DNA of 64,000 nucleotides, from the NCBI RefSeq assembly GCF_015711605.1, contig NZ_JABTEZ010000005.1:620001-684000 (forward strand), read 5' to 3'. Origin of the DNA: Planomonospora sp. ID67723. Its GTDB lineage: Bacteria; Actinomycetota; Actinomycetes; Streptosporangiales; Streptosporangiaceae. The translations under genes and the position numbers were made by a program. Below are positions 43,765 through 51,862 of this stretch, piece after piece; within the stretch, counting starts at the first letter, position 1; every line of letters begins with the position of its first letter. The notes under the pieces were generated by a model. That model was not told the origin of the DNA and made no database searches. It was given only the letters and a program-made list of their open reading frames with translations.

Positions 43765-44600
43765 CGGCTGTGCGGGTGAGAGGGCTGCACAAGCGCTACG
43801 GCGGCGTCGTCGCCGTCGACGGCATCGACCTCGACATCCAGCAGGGCGAGGTGTTCGGCCTGCTGGGACCGAACGGCGCCGGCAAGACGACGACCGTGGA
43901 GATCCTGGAGGGCTACCGCGACCGCGACTCGGGCGAGGTCGACGTGCTCGGCGTGGACCCCGGGAAGGCTCCCAACTCGTGGCGGGACCGGATCGGCGTC
44001 GTGTGGCAGAGCACCGCCGACACCCCCGAGCTGACCGTCGCCGAGCTCATCGGGAACTTCGCGCACTACTACCAGCATCCGCGCGATCCCGGCCGGGTCA
44101 TCGAGCAGGTCGGGCTGGTCGAGCAGGCGCGCAAGCGGGTGCACGCCCTGTCCGGCGGCCAGCGCCGCAGGCTCGACGTCGCACTCGGCATCATCGGAGA
44201 CCCCGATCTGCTGTTCCTCGACGAACCGACCACCGGCCTCGACCCCGAGGCCCGGCGCAGGTTCGCCGACCTCATCCGCGGCCTCGCCGCCGAGGGCACC
44301 ACGATCCTGCTCACCAGCCACTACCTGGACGAGGTCGAGACGCTCGCCGGACGGATCGCCGTCATCGCCCGAGGAAAGATCGTCGCTGAGGGCTCGCCCA
44401 AGACGCTCGGCGGCCGGGCCACCGCGGTCAGCACCGTCCAGTGGGTGGGCGAGGACGGCCTGCACACGATCGAGACCGACACCCCGGCCAAGGCCGTCGC
44501 CGACCTGTACGCGGAGTCGGGGGAGGTCACCGGGCTCACCGTCACCCGGCCCACCCTCGAAGACGTCTACCTGAAGCTGATCGGAGCCGACGATGAGTGA
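43761..44600 (+). CDS. ABC transporter ATP-binding protein (drug-export type)
   Basis: This 279-residue ATPase energises the adjacent ABC-2 permease. Walker A GPNGAGKTT is at 36-44, the signature LSGGQRRRLDVAL starts at 130, Walker B is LLFLDEP, and the switch His is in LTSHYLDEVETLA. The ATG has GAGAGGAGAG just upstream and overlaps the amidohydrolase stop. This DrrA/CcmA-type subfamily commonly exports antibiotics or lipids, and its place at the cluster's end suggests export of, and self-protection from, the peptide product. A C-terminal extension of ~60 residues follows the ATPase fold, as is common in the subfamily. Confidence 0.95.
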   Translation: MTAVRVRGLHKRYGGVVAVDGIDLDIQQGEVFGLLGPNGAGKTTTVEILEGYRDRDSGEVDVLGVDPGKAPNSWRDRIGVVWQSTADTPELTVAELIGNFAHYYQHPRDPGRVIEQVGLVEQARKRVHALSGGQRRRLDVALGIIGDPDLLFLDEPTTGLDPEARRRFADLIRGLAAEGTTILLTSHYLDEVETLAGRIAVIARGKIVAEGSPKTLGGRATAVSTVQWVGEDGLHTIETDTPAKAVADLYAESGEVTGLTVTRPTLEDVYLKLIGADDE

Positions 44601-45471
44601 GCACGTCACCCTGCCTCCCGTGACGGATGAGCGGCCGACGCGGCCTGCGCCCGCCCGGTTCGCCCGCTTCGAGCCGGGCCGGGCCCTGCGGCTCGGGCTG
44701 GTGCGCACCGGCCTGGAGACACGGATGTTCTTCCGGGAGAAGGACCAGATCGCCTTCGTCTTCTCCATCGCCGTCGTGATGCTGATCATTCTGGCCTCGA
44801 TCTTCACCACCCGGTACCGGGGGCTCGACGTGACGGTCTCGCAGGTCTACGCGGCCGGGCTGATCGGCACCGGCATCATGGCCGTCAGCTTCCAGAACCT
44901 CGGCATCTCGATCGCCGTCGAGCGCGACCTGGGCGGTCTGCGGCGGCTGGCCGCCACCCCGATGCCGCCGAGCGCCTACTTCATCGGCAAGGTGGGCAGC
45001 GTGCTCATCGTGGCCGTCATCCAGATCGCCATCCTGCTCGGCATCGGCGTCGCCTTCTTCGAGCTGGAGCTGCCCTCCGCGATCGGTCCGTGGCTGACCT
45101 TCACCTGGGTCTTCGTCCTGGGCCTGGCCGCCATGACGATGCTCGGCATCGCCGCCAGCAGCGTGCCCCGCTCGGCGCGCAGCGCGACCGCCGTCATCAC
45201 GCTGCCGTTCGTGGTGCTGCAGTTCATCTCCGGGGCGTTCATCCCGCACACCGACCTGCCCGACTGGCTGCTCAACCTCTCGGCCGTCTTCCCCCTCAAG
45301 TGGCTCTGCCAGGGCATGCGCTCGGTCTTCCTCGGGGAGGAGGCCGCCGTCCTGGAACTCACCGGCGGCTACGAGCTCGGCAGGACCGCCCTCGTCCTCG
45401 CCGCCTGGACCGTCGGCGGCCTGGTCCTGTGCCTGCTCACCTTCCGCTGGAGGGACAACCGCACGAAGTGA
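44593..45471 (+). CDS. ABC-2 type transporter permease
   Basis: This 292-residue integral membrane protein has about six hydrophobic segments after a ~50-residue cytoplasmic N-terminus. The first is IAFVFSIAVVMLIILASIF and the last is near the C-terminus (LVLAAWTVGGLVLCLL). The loop ERDLGGLRRLAATPMPPSAYF is the coupling-type segment seen in ABC-2 permeases. The loop SGAFIPHTDLPDWL is also typical. ATGAGTGA overlaps the ATPase stop, so the two are translationally coupled. Together they should form the exporter of the PKS-NRPS product. It is the last rightward gene of the cluster; a long hairpin follows and the next gene faces it. Confidence 0.93.
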   Translation: MSEHVTLPPVTDERPTRPAPARFARFEPGRALRLGLVRTGLETRMFFREKDQIAFVFSIAVVMLIILASIFTTRYRGLDVTVSQVYAAGLIGTGIMAVSFQNLGISIAVERDLGGLRRLAATPMPPSAYFIGKVGSVLIVAVIQIAILLGIGVAFFELELPSAIGPWLTFTWVFVLGLAAMTMLGIAASSVPRSARSATAVITLPFVVLQFISGAFIPHTDLPDWLLNLSAVFPLKWLCQGMRSVFLGEEAAVLELTGGYELGRTALVLAAWTVGGLVLCLLTFRWRDNRTK

Positions 45472-45486
45472 TCCACTCTCCGGCGG

Positions 45487-45564
45487 CCGGCGGGTCCGGC
45501 GCCGACCGGAGGCGGCCGGGCGTCCCCGCGGCGCCCGCTCCCCGGGCCGCGCCGGACCCACCGG
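45487..45564. terminator. Long GC-rich hairpin between convergent genes
   Basis: The arms 45487-45502 and 45549-45564 are 16-base inverted repeats with a single mismatch that still allows a G-U pair. The 46-base interior is itself very GC-rich. It fills the 95-base gap between the exporter permease (+) and the NTF2-fold gene (-). It is therefore a probable bidirectional terminator closing the biosynthetic operon. There is no T tract. Confidence 0.55.
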
Positions 45565-45566
45565 GC

Positions 45567-45929
45567 TCAGCGGGGGGTCTGCTGGTGGAACGTCAGTTTC
45601 CAGCCGTCCTGCCGGCGCACGTACAGACTGCTCATCAGCGCCGAGTACGGGGCGTCGCCGTCCCGCCGGGCGAGGACGCCGTAGGTGACCAGGCCGGTGT
45701 CGTGCGTGGGGCACGACACCCTCAGGTCCTGGAGCTCGTAGGAGGACCACGGCCGCCCCGACATGGACGCCACGATCGCGGCCCGGTCGTCGAGCACCAT
45801 TCCGCCGGGCAGGAGCATGACGACCGAGCGGTCGAGGACGCGCTCGTAGAACCCGGTGGCCGCCTCGGGCGTGGAGGAGAGGGCCTGCCAGCCCTGCTTC
45901 TCCAGGTCGATCAACTCGTCGTGCGCCAT
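45567..45929 (-). CDS. NTF2-fold protein (DUF4440 / SnoaL-like)
   Basis: This 120-residue protein has the cone-shaped NTF2-like fold: an N-terminal helix (ELIDLEKQGWQAL), then MVLDDRAAIVASM, and strands ending YVRRQDGWKLTFHQQTPR, the usual close of DUF4440 proteins. Members act as small enzymes, ligand carriers or stress proteins. No catalytic pair can be named with confidence. GGGAGAGGA lies immediately upstream of the ATG. It is separated from both the biosynthetic cluster and the LacI gene by hairpins, so it is probably its own transcription unit. Its role is unknown. Confidence 0.8.
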   Translation of the reverse strand: MAHDELIDLEKQGWQALSSTPEAATGFYERVLDRSVVMLLPGGMVLDDRAAIVASMSGRPWSSYELQDLRVSCPTHDTGLVTYGVLARRDGDAPYSALMSSLYVRRQDGWKLTFHQQTPR

Positions 45930-46013
45930 TCCTCTCCCGCCTTTCCCGCCGTTGCGATCGCGGCGCGTTCCTGCTTCCCCGGCCGCGTCCGGGTAAGCGG
46001 CACCCCCCGGATC

Positions 46014-46036
46014 CGGCGGGATCGGGAATCCCGCCG
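46014..46036 (-). terminator. Hairpin downstream of the LacI-type gene
   Basis: Nine-base arms CGGCGGGAT (46014-46022) and ATCCCGCCG (46028-46036) enclose a five-base loop. It sits 53 bases beyond the stop of the leftward LacI-family gene and just before the NTF2-fold gene's upstream region. It is a likely terminator of the leftward frl-like operon, without a T tract. Confidence 0.5.
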
Positions 46037-46088
46037 ATCACAGGCGGCGAAGCGCGCGGTGCCCGGGATGCGCCGGTCCCCGGGGCGG

Positions 46089-47186
46089 TCAGGAAGCGGG
46101 CGGCGGGGCGACCGAGGAGCGCATGACGAGACGCGAGCGGAGCGTGTGCATCTCCCCGCGGGGCTCGGCCCCGCCGATGGTGTCGAGGAGCACCTCGGCC
46201 GCTTTCGCACCGAGCTGGTGCACGGGTTGTTCGATCATCGTCAGGGGCGGATCCATGACCGCCGCCCACGCGCTGTCGTCGAAGCCGATCAGCGCGACGT
46301 CGCGCGGGTAGGCGAGCCCCGCCGCCCGCAGCGCCCGCAGGGCCCCCGTCACCGCCTCGGTCTCGGTGCAGAACAGCGCGGTTATCCGGTCGGGGAGGGC
46401 GAGCATGCGGGCGACCTCCTGGGTCACCCGCTCCTCGGTCTTCCGGCCGACCATCACCAGTTCGGGGTCGAAGGGGATGCGGGCGTCGTCGAGCGCGTCG
46501 AGGTATCCGCGCAGGCGCTCCCCGTCGGTCCACAGGTTGCGGGACGCCTCCGCCAGCAGTTCCCGCCGGGTCGCGGGCACCTGCGTCGAGGGCGGTCCCC
46601 ACACGAACCCGATGCGGCGGTGCCCGGCCGCGATGAGCGTCTCGACGGCCTCCCGCGCCGCGTCACGGTTGTCGATGACGACCGCGTCGAGATCGAGCGA
46701 GGCGACCGCCCGGTCGACGAGGACGACGGGGACGCCCCGGTCCACGGCCGCCCGGATGTGCGCGACCTCTCCCCGGCCCACCGCGGTCGATGCGACGATG
46801 ACGCCGTCGACGCGCTTGTCGATGAGCACGTTCACCGCCGCGACCTCCTCCTCGAGGTTCTCGTAGGTGCTCAGCACGATCGTGTCGAACCCCCGGGCCC
46901 GGGAGGTGTCGGAGATGCCGCGCATCACTCCGGCGAAGAAGGGGTTGCCGATGTCGGCGAGGATCACCCCGAGGGTGTGGCTCACGCCCGTCGACATGCT
47001 GCGGGCGAGCGCGTTCGCGCGGTAGCCGAGCCTCTCGGCCGCCGCGAGCACCCGTTCCCGGAGCTCAGGGCTGACGTATCCGTACCCGCCGAGCGTGCGG
47101 GCCGCGGTCGCGCGGCCGACGCCGGCCTCGGCGGCCACCTCGGAGATCGTCGGCCGCCCCGGTGCCTCGCCCCGGTCAGATGGCAT
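46089..47186 (-). CDS. LacI-family transcriptional regulator
   Basis: This 365-residue regulator has an N-terminal helix-turn-helix (TISEVAAEAGVGRATAARTL, ~13-32), the hinge RANALARSM, and a periplasmic-binding-like effector domain from ~65 (TLGVILADIGNPFFAGVMRGI). It contains the conserved GFDDSAWA and ends near TIGG. It is the last gene of the leftward operon, 16 bases after the kinase. The most probable targets are two 14-bp palindromes between the divergent frl-like operons (49344-49357, 49498-49511), whose central CCGG dyad is the right size and symmetry for this family. The effector is probably an Amadori sugar-amine or its phosphate. Family is firm; target and ligand are inferred. Confidence 0.93.
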   Translation of the reverse strand: MPSDRGEAPGRPTISEVAAEAGVGRATAARTLGGYGYVSPELRERVLAAAERLGYRANALARSMSTGVSHTLGVILADIGNPFFAGVMRGISDTSRARGFDTIVLSTYENLEEEVAAVNVLIDKRVDGVIVASTAVGRGEVAHIRAAVDRGVPVVLVDRAVASLDLDAVVIDNRDAAREAVETLIAAGHRRIGFVWGPPSTQVPATRRELLAEASRNLWTDGERLRGYLDALDDARIPFDPELVMVGRKTEERVTQEVARMLALPDRITALFCTETEAVTGALRALRAAGLAYPRDVALIGFDDSAWAAVMDPPLTMIEQPVHQLGAKAAEVLLDTIGGAEPRGEMHTLRSRLVMRSSVAPPPAS

Positions 47187-47202
47187 GGATCGCGTCCCTC
47201 TC

Positions 47203-48114
47203 TCATTCCTCGTGTTCGGAGGCTCGCCACATGCTAGCCACGGCGGGCTGCCCGCTGGGCCGGCCGTGGCCGAACGCGCCTTCGACGAAGCACTGCTCGT
47301 AGGCCGTCTCCGCCCCCGAGCGCAGCGCGCTCTCGATCATGCGGCGCCGCGACGGGACACCCGGCGCCCAGCCGTCACGCAGCAGTGAGACCGCGAAACC
47401 CGCGAGGAAGGCGTCACCGCAGCCCATCGTGTCGACGATCTCCCGCCGGCCCTCCGCGCGGCGTGCCGGGGTGGTGACGGTGACGCGGCCGTCGTAGGCG
47501 ATCGCCCCGTCCACACCGCGGGTGGCGAGCGCGATCCGTGCGCCCCGCCGTACGGCCTCGGTCAGCAGGTCGCGCGTGCCGGCCTCGTCGAGGTGCGAGC
47601 ACGACAGCAGCACCAGATCGGCGTGCGGGCAGATCCGGTCGAGATAGGAGGGGGTGCGGAACTCCTCCTCGCTGGAGAGGTCGAAGCTCACCAGCGGGCC
47701 GAGCCCTGCCAGCTTCGGCAGTTCGCTCTCGCTGCGGGAGTACACGCTCGAGTGCACCAGGTCGAAGGAGGACGCGTAGGCGAGCAGCCCGCCGTCGAGC
47801 GCGAGAGGTTCCCGCACCGTGACCCCGCCGCCGTTCCAGCCGAGGAAGACGCGGTCGCCGTCGTCGACGCGCAGGGTGGACAGACCGCTCTCACCGGCCC
47901 GCACGACGCAGCGGTCCACGGCGACCCCTTCGGCGGCGATCGCCCCGCCCAGGAAGCGGCCGAGCTCGTCGTCGCCGAAGACCCCCAGGTAGGCGGCTTC
48001 GAGGCCCAGGCGGCGGGCGTAGACGGCGACGTTCACGCTGTTGCCGCCCGGGTAGTCGATGCCGCGGTCGACGAACCGGTCGACGATGTTGTCGCCGAAG
48101 CCGAGGACTCTCAT
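47203..48114 (-). CDS. frlD: PfkB-family sugar kinase, fructoselysine-6-kinase-like
   Basis: This 303-residue ribokinase/PfkB-fold kinase has DNIVDRFVDRGIDYPGGNSVNVAVYARRLG-type substrate contacts at the N-terminus (GGNSVNVA) and the C-terminal anion-hole and catalytic motif DTMGCGDAF. AGGAGAA precedes the ATG. The opening pattern with a free-standing YPGGN is typical of fructoselysine 6-kinases, which phosphorylate Amadori products before deglycation. The neighbouring SIS-domain deglycase and epimerase-like gene support this reading. It lies between the deglycase (181-base gap with a strong hairpin) and the LacI gene. The exact sugar-amine cannot be told from sequence; another fructosamine is possible. 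Confidence 0.8.
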   Translation of the reverse strand: MRVLGFGDNIVDRFVDRGIDYPGGNSVNVAVYARRLGLEAAYLGVFGDDELGRFLGGAIAAEGVAVDRCVVRAGESGLSTLRVDDGDRVFLGWNGGGVTVREPLALDGGLLAYASSFDLVHSSVYSRSESELPKLAGLGPLVSFDLSSEEEFRTPSYLDRICPHADLVLLSCSHLDEAGTRDLLTEAVRRGARIALATRGVDGAIAYDGRVTVTTPARRAEGRREIVDTMGCGDAFLAGFAVSLLRDGWAPGVPSRRRMIESALRSGAETAYEQCFVEGAFGHGRPSGQPAVASMWRASEHEE

Positions 48115-48244
48115 GGGTTCTCCTGTGAGCGGGCTCCGCGTGCGTGGCGCGGAGGCCGGGAGGGCGCGCGGGCCGGCGGGGCGCCCGCCGGCGTGGACGG
48201 TCGGTTGGACACGGGAGGGGACGGCCGCCCGCGGGCCGTGAGGG

Positions 48245-48282
48245 CGCGCCCCCGCCGGGTGGTCCCTCCGGGCGGGGGCGCG
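48245..48282 (-). terminator. Intercistronic hairpin between deglycase and kinase genes
   Basis: Perfect 12-base arms (CGCGCCCCCGCC at 48245-48256 and its complement at 48271-48282) with a 14-base loop lie in the 181-base gap of the leftward operon, 13 bases past the deglycase stop. It may be an attenuator or an mRNA-stabilising structure that sets deglycase above kinase expression. Confidence 0.5.
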
Positions 48283-48295
48283 GGCGCTGCGGCGC

Positions 48296-49297
48296 TCAGT
48301 AGTCCATGACGCGGTAGTAGCGGCGCAGGTCGAGCGAGTGGTCCCGGACCCGCTCCAGGTGCTTGCTGACCCGGCCGAGGACGGTGTCGAGCACCAGCGG
48401 GGCGACCAGGCCGCGGAACTCGGGGCTGATCCCCTCCAGCGGGTAGTCGCGCGTGTCGAAGACGGTGACGTCCTTGCAGATGCGCCTGGCGAAGGCCTCG
48501 ACGCGGTCGGTGAGGGCGCGCGTCTCGTCCTCGCCCTGGAAGATGATCAGGCTCGTGTCCTCCTCGATCAGCTCCAGTGAGCCGTGGAAGAACTCGGCGC
48601 TGTGCACCCGGGTGGTGCGCAGCCACTGCATCTCCTCGAGGATGCACATGGAGTACAGGTAGGTGAACCCCCACAGGTTCCCCCCGCCGACCAGGAAGTG
48701 GTAGTCGGTCTCCTTGTGGGCCTCGGCGAAGGCGGCGGCCACCGGCTCGGCCTGCCTGGCCACCTCGACGAGGATCTGCGGGAGGGCGGCGAGCTCGTCG
48801 GCGAGCTTGCCGTAGCCGTCGAACTCGCCGCGCCGCGAGAGCAACCGGCCCATGAACAGCAGCATCTGCGCGTCGAAGGGCCAGGCCTTCGGCTCGGAGA
48901 TGAGCGCGACGTCGACCTTCTGGGCGACGGGCGAGTCGGGGTAGCCGGTGAAGCCGATCGTGTAGGCGCCCTTGGCTCGGCAGTGCTCGATGGCGCGGAT
49001 GCTGTCGTCGGTCGTGCCCGAGACCGAGGTGAAGATCACCACGGAGCGCTCGCCGAGGGACGCGTCGCCGGAGGCGACCAGCTCCGCGGCCATCGCGGCG
49101 CGCACACTGAGGGTGGAGGAGCGCCGGGCCAGGTGCTCGTACGGCCACATCTGGGCGTAGGTGCCGCCGGCGCCGACGAGGAAGAGGTTGTCGAACCCCT
49201 CGTCCACGAGCCGATCGACCAGTTCCTCGATCTGCGGGCGCAGCGCCACGGTGCTGGCCATCTGCTGGAGGAATTCCGGCTCGTTGAATCGGAGCAT
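48296..49297 (-). CDS. frlB: SIS-domain sugar isomerase, fructoselysine-6-phosphate-deglycase-like
   Basis: This 333-residue protein has tandem SIS folds, as in FrlB and GlmS-type isomerases. The first carries FLVGAGGTYAQMWPYEHLA and VVIFTSVSGTTDDSIRA (phosphosugar-binding Ser/Thr). The second contains FLVGGGNLWGFTYLYSMCILEEMQW and HSAEFFHGSLELIEEDTSLI, with the His and Glu typical of FrlB. Its role would be splitting a fructosamine 6-phosphate into glucose 6-phosphate and the free amine or amino acid. GAAAGGACG precedes the ATG. It is the first gene of the leftward operon and faces the transporter operon across the operator-bearing region. Assignment rests on family resemblance and on the full frl-like context. 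Confidence 0.82.
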   Translation of the reverse strand: MLRFNEPEFLQQMASTVALRPQIEELVDRLVDEGFDNLFLVGAGGTYAQMWPYEHLARRSSTLSVRAAMAAELVASGDASLGERSVVIFTSVSGTTDDSIRAIEHCRAKGAYTIGFTGYPDSPVAQKVDVALISEPKAWPFDAQMLLFMGRLLSRRGEFDGYGKLADELAALPQILVEVARQAEPVAAAFAEAHKETDYHFLVGGGNLWGFTYLYSMCILEEMQWLRTTRVHSAEFFHGSLELIEEDTSLIIFQGEDETRALTDRVEAFARRICKDVTVFDTRDYPLEGISPEFRGLVAPLVLDTVLGRVSKHLERVRDHSLDLRRYYRVMDY

Positions 49298-49343
49298 CTT
49301 GCGTCCTTTCGGGAATGCTTGCGGCCGGTGCCGCCGTGCGGCC

Positions 49344-49357
49344 TGATACCGGTATCA
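49344..49357. promoter_or_regulatory. Operator O1, LacI-type palindrome
   Basis: TGATACCGGTATCA is a perfect 14-base palindrome with a central CCGG, 47 bases upstream of the deglycase start codon. Its size and CG-centred symmetry fit LacI-family operators, and a LacI-family gene ends the adjacent operon. Confidence 0.7.
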
Positions 49358-49497
49358 CGCGAAGGTCACGCTGGCACAGATGAGCTCGCGGCGTCAACAC
49401 CGCAATCTTCGTGATCTACCTGTCTGTACTGGCATGCTCCGATGCTGTCGTGCCGGTTCCGTAATCCGATCCAATAAAAAGATCTTGAGCTTAGACC

Positions 49498-49511
49498 TGG
49501 TACCGGTATCA
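49498..49511. promoter_or_regulatory. Operator O2, LacI-type palindrome
   Basis: TGGTACCGGTATCA differs from O1 at one base. It is centred 154 bases from O1 and overlaps the likely -10 region of the rightward operon, where binding would block transcription. The pair could also support DNA looping. Confidence 0.7.
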
Positions 49512-49624
49512 GAAGGTCTGTACAGTCGGCCCACACCAAGCGCTTCGTGTCGTAGACCCCCACGGCGGATCTGAGGTGCCACCGCACCGGCGGTCCCCTC
49601 TCCCCTGAGAGAAAGGAAGAGCCC

Positions 49625-50947
49625 ATGCGCCCTCGCGCGCTGACGACGTTCGCGGCGATCGTCGGGACCTCGGTGCTCGCCCTCGCCGGCTGCGCCGGCG
49701 AGCCGGCGGCGAAGGCCCCCGCGGCCGACATCGCCGCCGCCCCGGAGTTCTCCGGGACCCTGAGCGTCCTGACCAAGTTCGCCGGCGACCCCCTGAGCTC
49801 CTACTTCGAGGACATCGCCGCCGAATACCAGCGGATGCACCCCGGCGTGAAGGTCGAGCTCATCCAGGAGACCGACCAGAGCATCAAGGACAAGACCAAG
49901 ACCCTCACCGCTTCGGACGCCCTGCCCGACATCTACTTCACCTGGACCGGCAACTGGGCGGAGAACTTCGTCCGCGGCGGCCGCGCGGCCGACCTGACCC
50001 AGGTGATCGGCCCCGACACCCCGTGGGGGCGGACCTTCGGGAAGGCGGCGCTGTCGGCCTTCGCCTACGACGGCAAGTACTACGGCGTCCCGCTGTACAA
50101 CAACGGCAAGTTCATGGGCTACAACAAGGCCGCCTTCGACAAGGCCGGGATCAAGGTGCCCGCCACCTTCGAGGAGCTCCTGGCCGCCTGCGCCCCGCTG
50201 CGCGAGGCCGGATACGAGCCCGTCACCTTCGGCAACAAGGACGGCTGGCCCGCCCTGCACTACCTGCAGCAGCTGTTCGCCTACACCGTGCCGAGCGCCA
50301 CCCTGAAGGCGGACTTCAGCCCCAAGACGGCCACGCTCGACCACCCCGGCTACGTCGCCGCGCTCAAGCAGTTCAAGACTCTCGTCGACACGTGCACCGA
50401 CACCCGCGACGGCACCAACGGCGTGCTCTACAGCTCCGCGCAGGAGAAGTTCCTCAACGGCAAGGCGGCGATGTACTACCAGGAGGTCCTGGAGTTCGCC
50501 AACGTGACCGACAAGAGGGAGCTCACCCCGGAGAACTTCGGCATCTTCCCGCTGCCGGTTCCCCAGGGCGCCGGCGGCGACCCCAAGGCGATCGAGGGGG
50601 CGCCCGAGGGATATCTGATCAACGCCAGGTCGCCGCGCGTGGCGCTCGCCGTCGACTTCATGAAGTTCGTCACCAGCCAGGAGAACGCCGAGAAGCTCTC
50701 CGCCGCGCCGTACGGCCAGCCCAGCACGGTCGTCGGCGCCGTCACCGCCGAGACCTCCGGCAAGGCCGTGTTCGAGGGCATCGGGATGGTCAACCAGGCC
50801 TCGCAGCTGGCCGTCTGGCTGGACACCGTGACGGTGCCCGAGGTCGCCGACGCGTGGCTGGCCGGCGGGGAAGCCCTCATCAGCGGGAGCGCGACCCCGG
50901 AGAAGGTGCTCGAAAGCGTGCGCCAGGCCTCGGCGTCGGCCAAGTAG
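49625..50947 (+). CDS. ABC sugar transporter, lipoprotein substrate-binding protein
   Basis: This 440-residue family 1 extracellular solute-binding protein has a signal peptide (RALTTFAAIVGTSVLALAGC) with lipobox Cys23, so it is anchored outside the membrane. The mature part reads as a carbohydrate binder: FSGTLSVLTKF, DIYFTWTGNWAENFVRGG, and YYGVPLYNNGKFMGYNKAAFDKAGI. It heads the rightward operon with two permeases and an epimerase-like gene. No ATPase gene is present, as in the B. subtilis frl system, which borrows a shared ATPase. The ligand is inferred to be an Amadori product such as a fructosyl-amino acid; a plain sugar is possible. Confidence 0.92.
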   Translation: MRPRALTTFAAIVGTSVLALAGCAGEPAAKAPAADIAAAPEFSGTLSVLTKFAGDPLSSYFEDIAAEYQRMHPGVKVELIQETDQSIKDKTKTLTASDALPDIYFTWTGNWAENFVRGGRAADLTQVIGPDTPWGRTFGKAALSAFAYDGKYYGVPLYNNGKFMGYNKAAFDKAGIKVPATFEELLAACAPLREAGYEPVTFGNKDGWPALHYLQQLFAYTVPSATLKADFSPKTATLDHPGYVAALKQFKTLVDTCTDTRDGTNGVLYSSAQEKFLNGKAAMYYQEVLEFANVTDKRELTPENFGIFPLPVPQGAGGDPKAIEGAPEGYLINARSPRVALAVDFMKFVTSQENAEKLSAAPYGQPSTVVGAVTAETSGKAVFEGIGMVNQASQLAVWLDTVTVPEVADAWLAGGEALISGSATPEKVLESVRQASASAK

Positions 50948-50968
50948 CCGCGCGGCCGAAGGGAGAGC

Positions 50969-51862
50969 ATGCCGGTGCGCGCCATCGTGCGAAGGACACT
51001 CGGGCTCGCGTGGGTCGTGCCGGCCCTCGTGCTGGTGGGAGTGTTCGTCTACCTGCCGCTCGTGCAGAACCTCCAGTTCAGCACGCTCGAATGGGACATC
51101 TACAGCGGGAGCCAGGAGTACATCGGGCTCGACAACTACCGCAAGCTCCTGGACGACCCGGTCTTCTGGACGTCGTTCGGCAACAACCTGCTGTACGCGG
51201 TGATCTCGATCGCCTTCCAGGTCTTCGGCGCGCTCGTGCTCGCCGCGCTGATCGAGAGCATCCGGAGCGAGCGGTGGCGGCGCGGCCTGCGGGCGGTCTA
51301 CTTCCTCCCCTCGGCGATCTCGCTGACCGTCGCGGGACTGCTCTTCTACTTCCTCTACGAGCCCAACCTGGGCCCGCTCAACCACCTGCTCCGCTCGGCG
51401 GGGCTGGGGGAGCTGGCCCAGGCGTGGCTGGGGCAGGAGAGCACCGCGATGACCGCGATCATCGCGATGAGCCAGTGGCAGGGATTCGGCTACTCGACCC
51501 TGCTGTTCGCCGTCGCGATCCAGCGCATCCCCGCCGACGTCTACGGCGCGGCGGCCATCGACGGCGTGGGGCCGGTCGGCCGCTTCGTCCACGTGACGCT
51601 TCCGCTGGTGCGGGAGATGACCGGCCTGATGGCGATCGTGACCGTCTCCGGGGCGTTCCAGGTGTTCAACGAGGTCATGGTGATGACCGGCGGAGGGCCC
51701 AACAACTCGACCCAGGTGCTGGGGACCTGGCTGTACCGCAGCGGCTTCGTCCGCAACAACTTCGGCTACGCCGCCGCCATCGCGACGGTGCTCTTCGTGA
51801 TCACACTGGGCATCGCCCTGCTGCAGCTGTGGTTCACCCGTAGGAGAAGGGTGGAATGGTGA
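50969..51862 (+). CDS. ABC sugar transporter permease 1 (MalF-like)
   Basis: This 297-residue permease has six predicted membrane segments, starting with LGLAWVVPALVLVGVFVYLPL. It carries the EAA loop that docks on the ATPase, here EAA-like YGAAAIDGVGPVGRFVHVTLPL. The extracytoplasmic EPNLGPLNHLL segment is typical of MalF/UgpA-type sugar permeases. GGGAG lies upstream of the ATG. It partners with the next gene, whose start overlaps its stop (ATGGTGA), and with the lipoprotein upstream. The required ATPase must be encoded elsewhere. Confidence 0.93.
   Translation: MPVRAIVRRTLGLAWVVPALVLVGVFVYLPLVQNLQFSTLEWDIYSGSQEYIGLDNYRKLLDDPVFWTSFGNNLLYAVISIAFQVFGALVLAALIESIRSERWRRGLRAVYFLPSAISLTVAGLLFYFLYEPNLGPLNHLLRSAGLGELAQAWLGQESTAMTAIIAMSQWQGFGYSTLLFAVAIQRIPADVYGAAAIDGVGPVGRFVHVTLPLVREMTGLMAIVTVSGAFQVFNEVMVMTGGGPNNSTQVLGTWLYRSGFVRNNFGYAAAIATVLFVITLGIALLQLWFTRRRRVEW

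Larger units (their letters stand above)
49298..49624. promoter_or_regulatory. Divergent control region of the two frl-like operons
   Basis: This 327-base non-coding stretch separates the deglycase (-) and binding-protein (+) genes and must hold both promoters. It has a local AT-rich patch (CAATAAAAAGATC near 49471-49483), unusual in this window. A possible rightward promoter is TTGAGC (49485-49490) and TATCAG (49507-49512), 16 bases apart, overlapped by the second palindrome. AGAAAGGAAG before 49625 is the ribosome-binding site of the binding-protein gene. No coding frame in it looks real. Confidence 0.7.
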
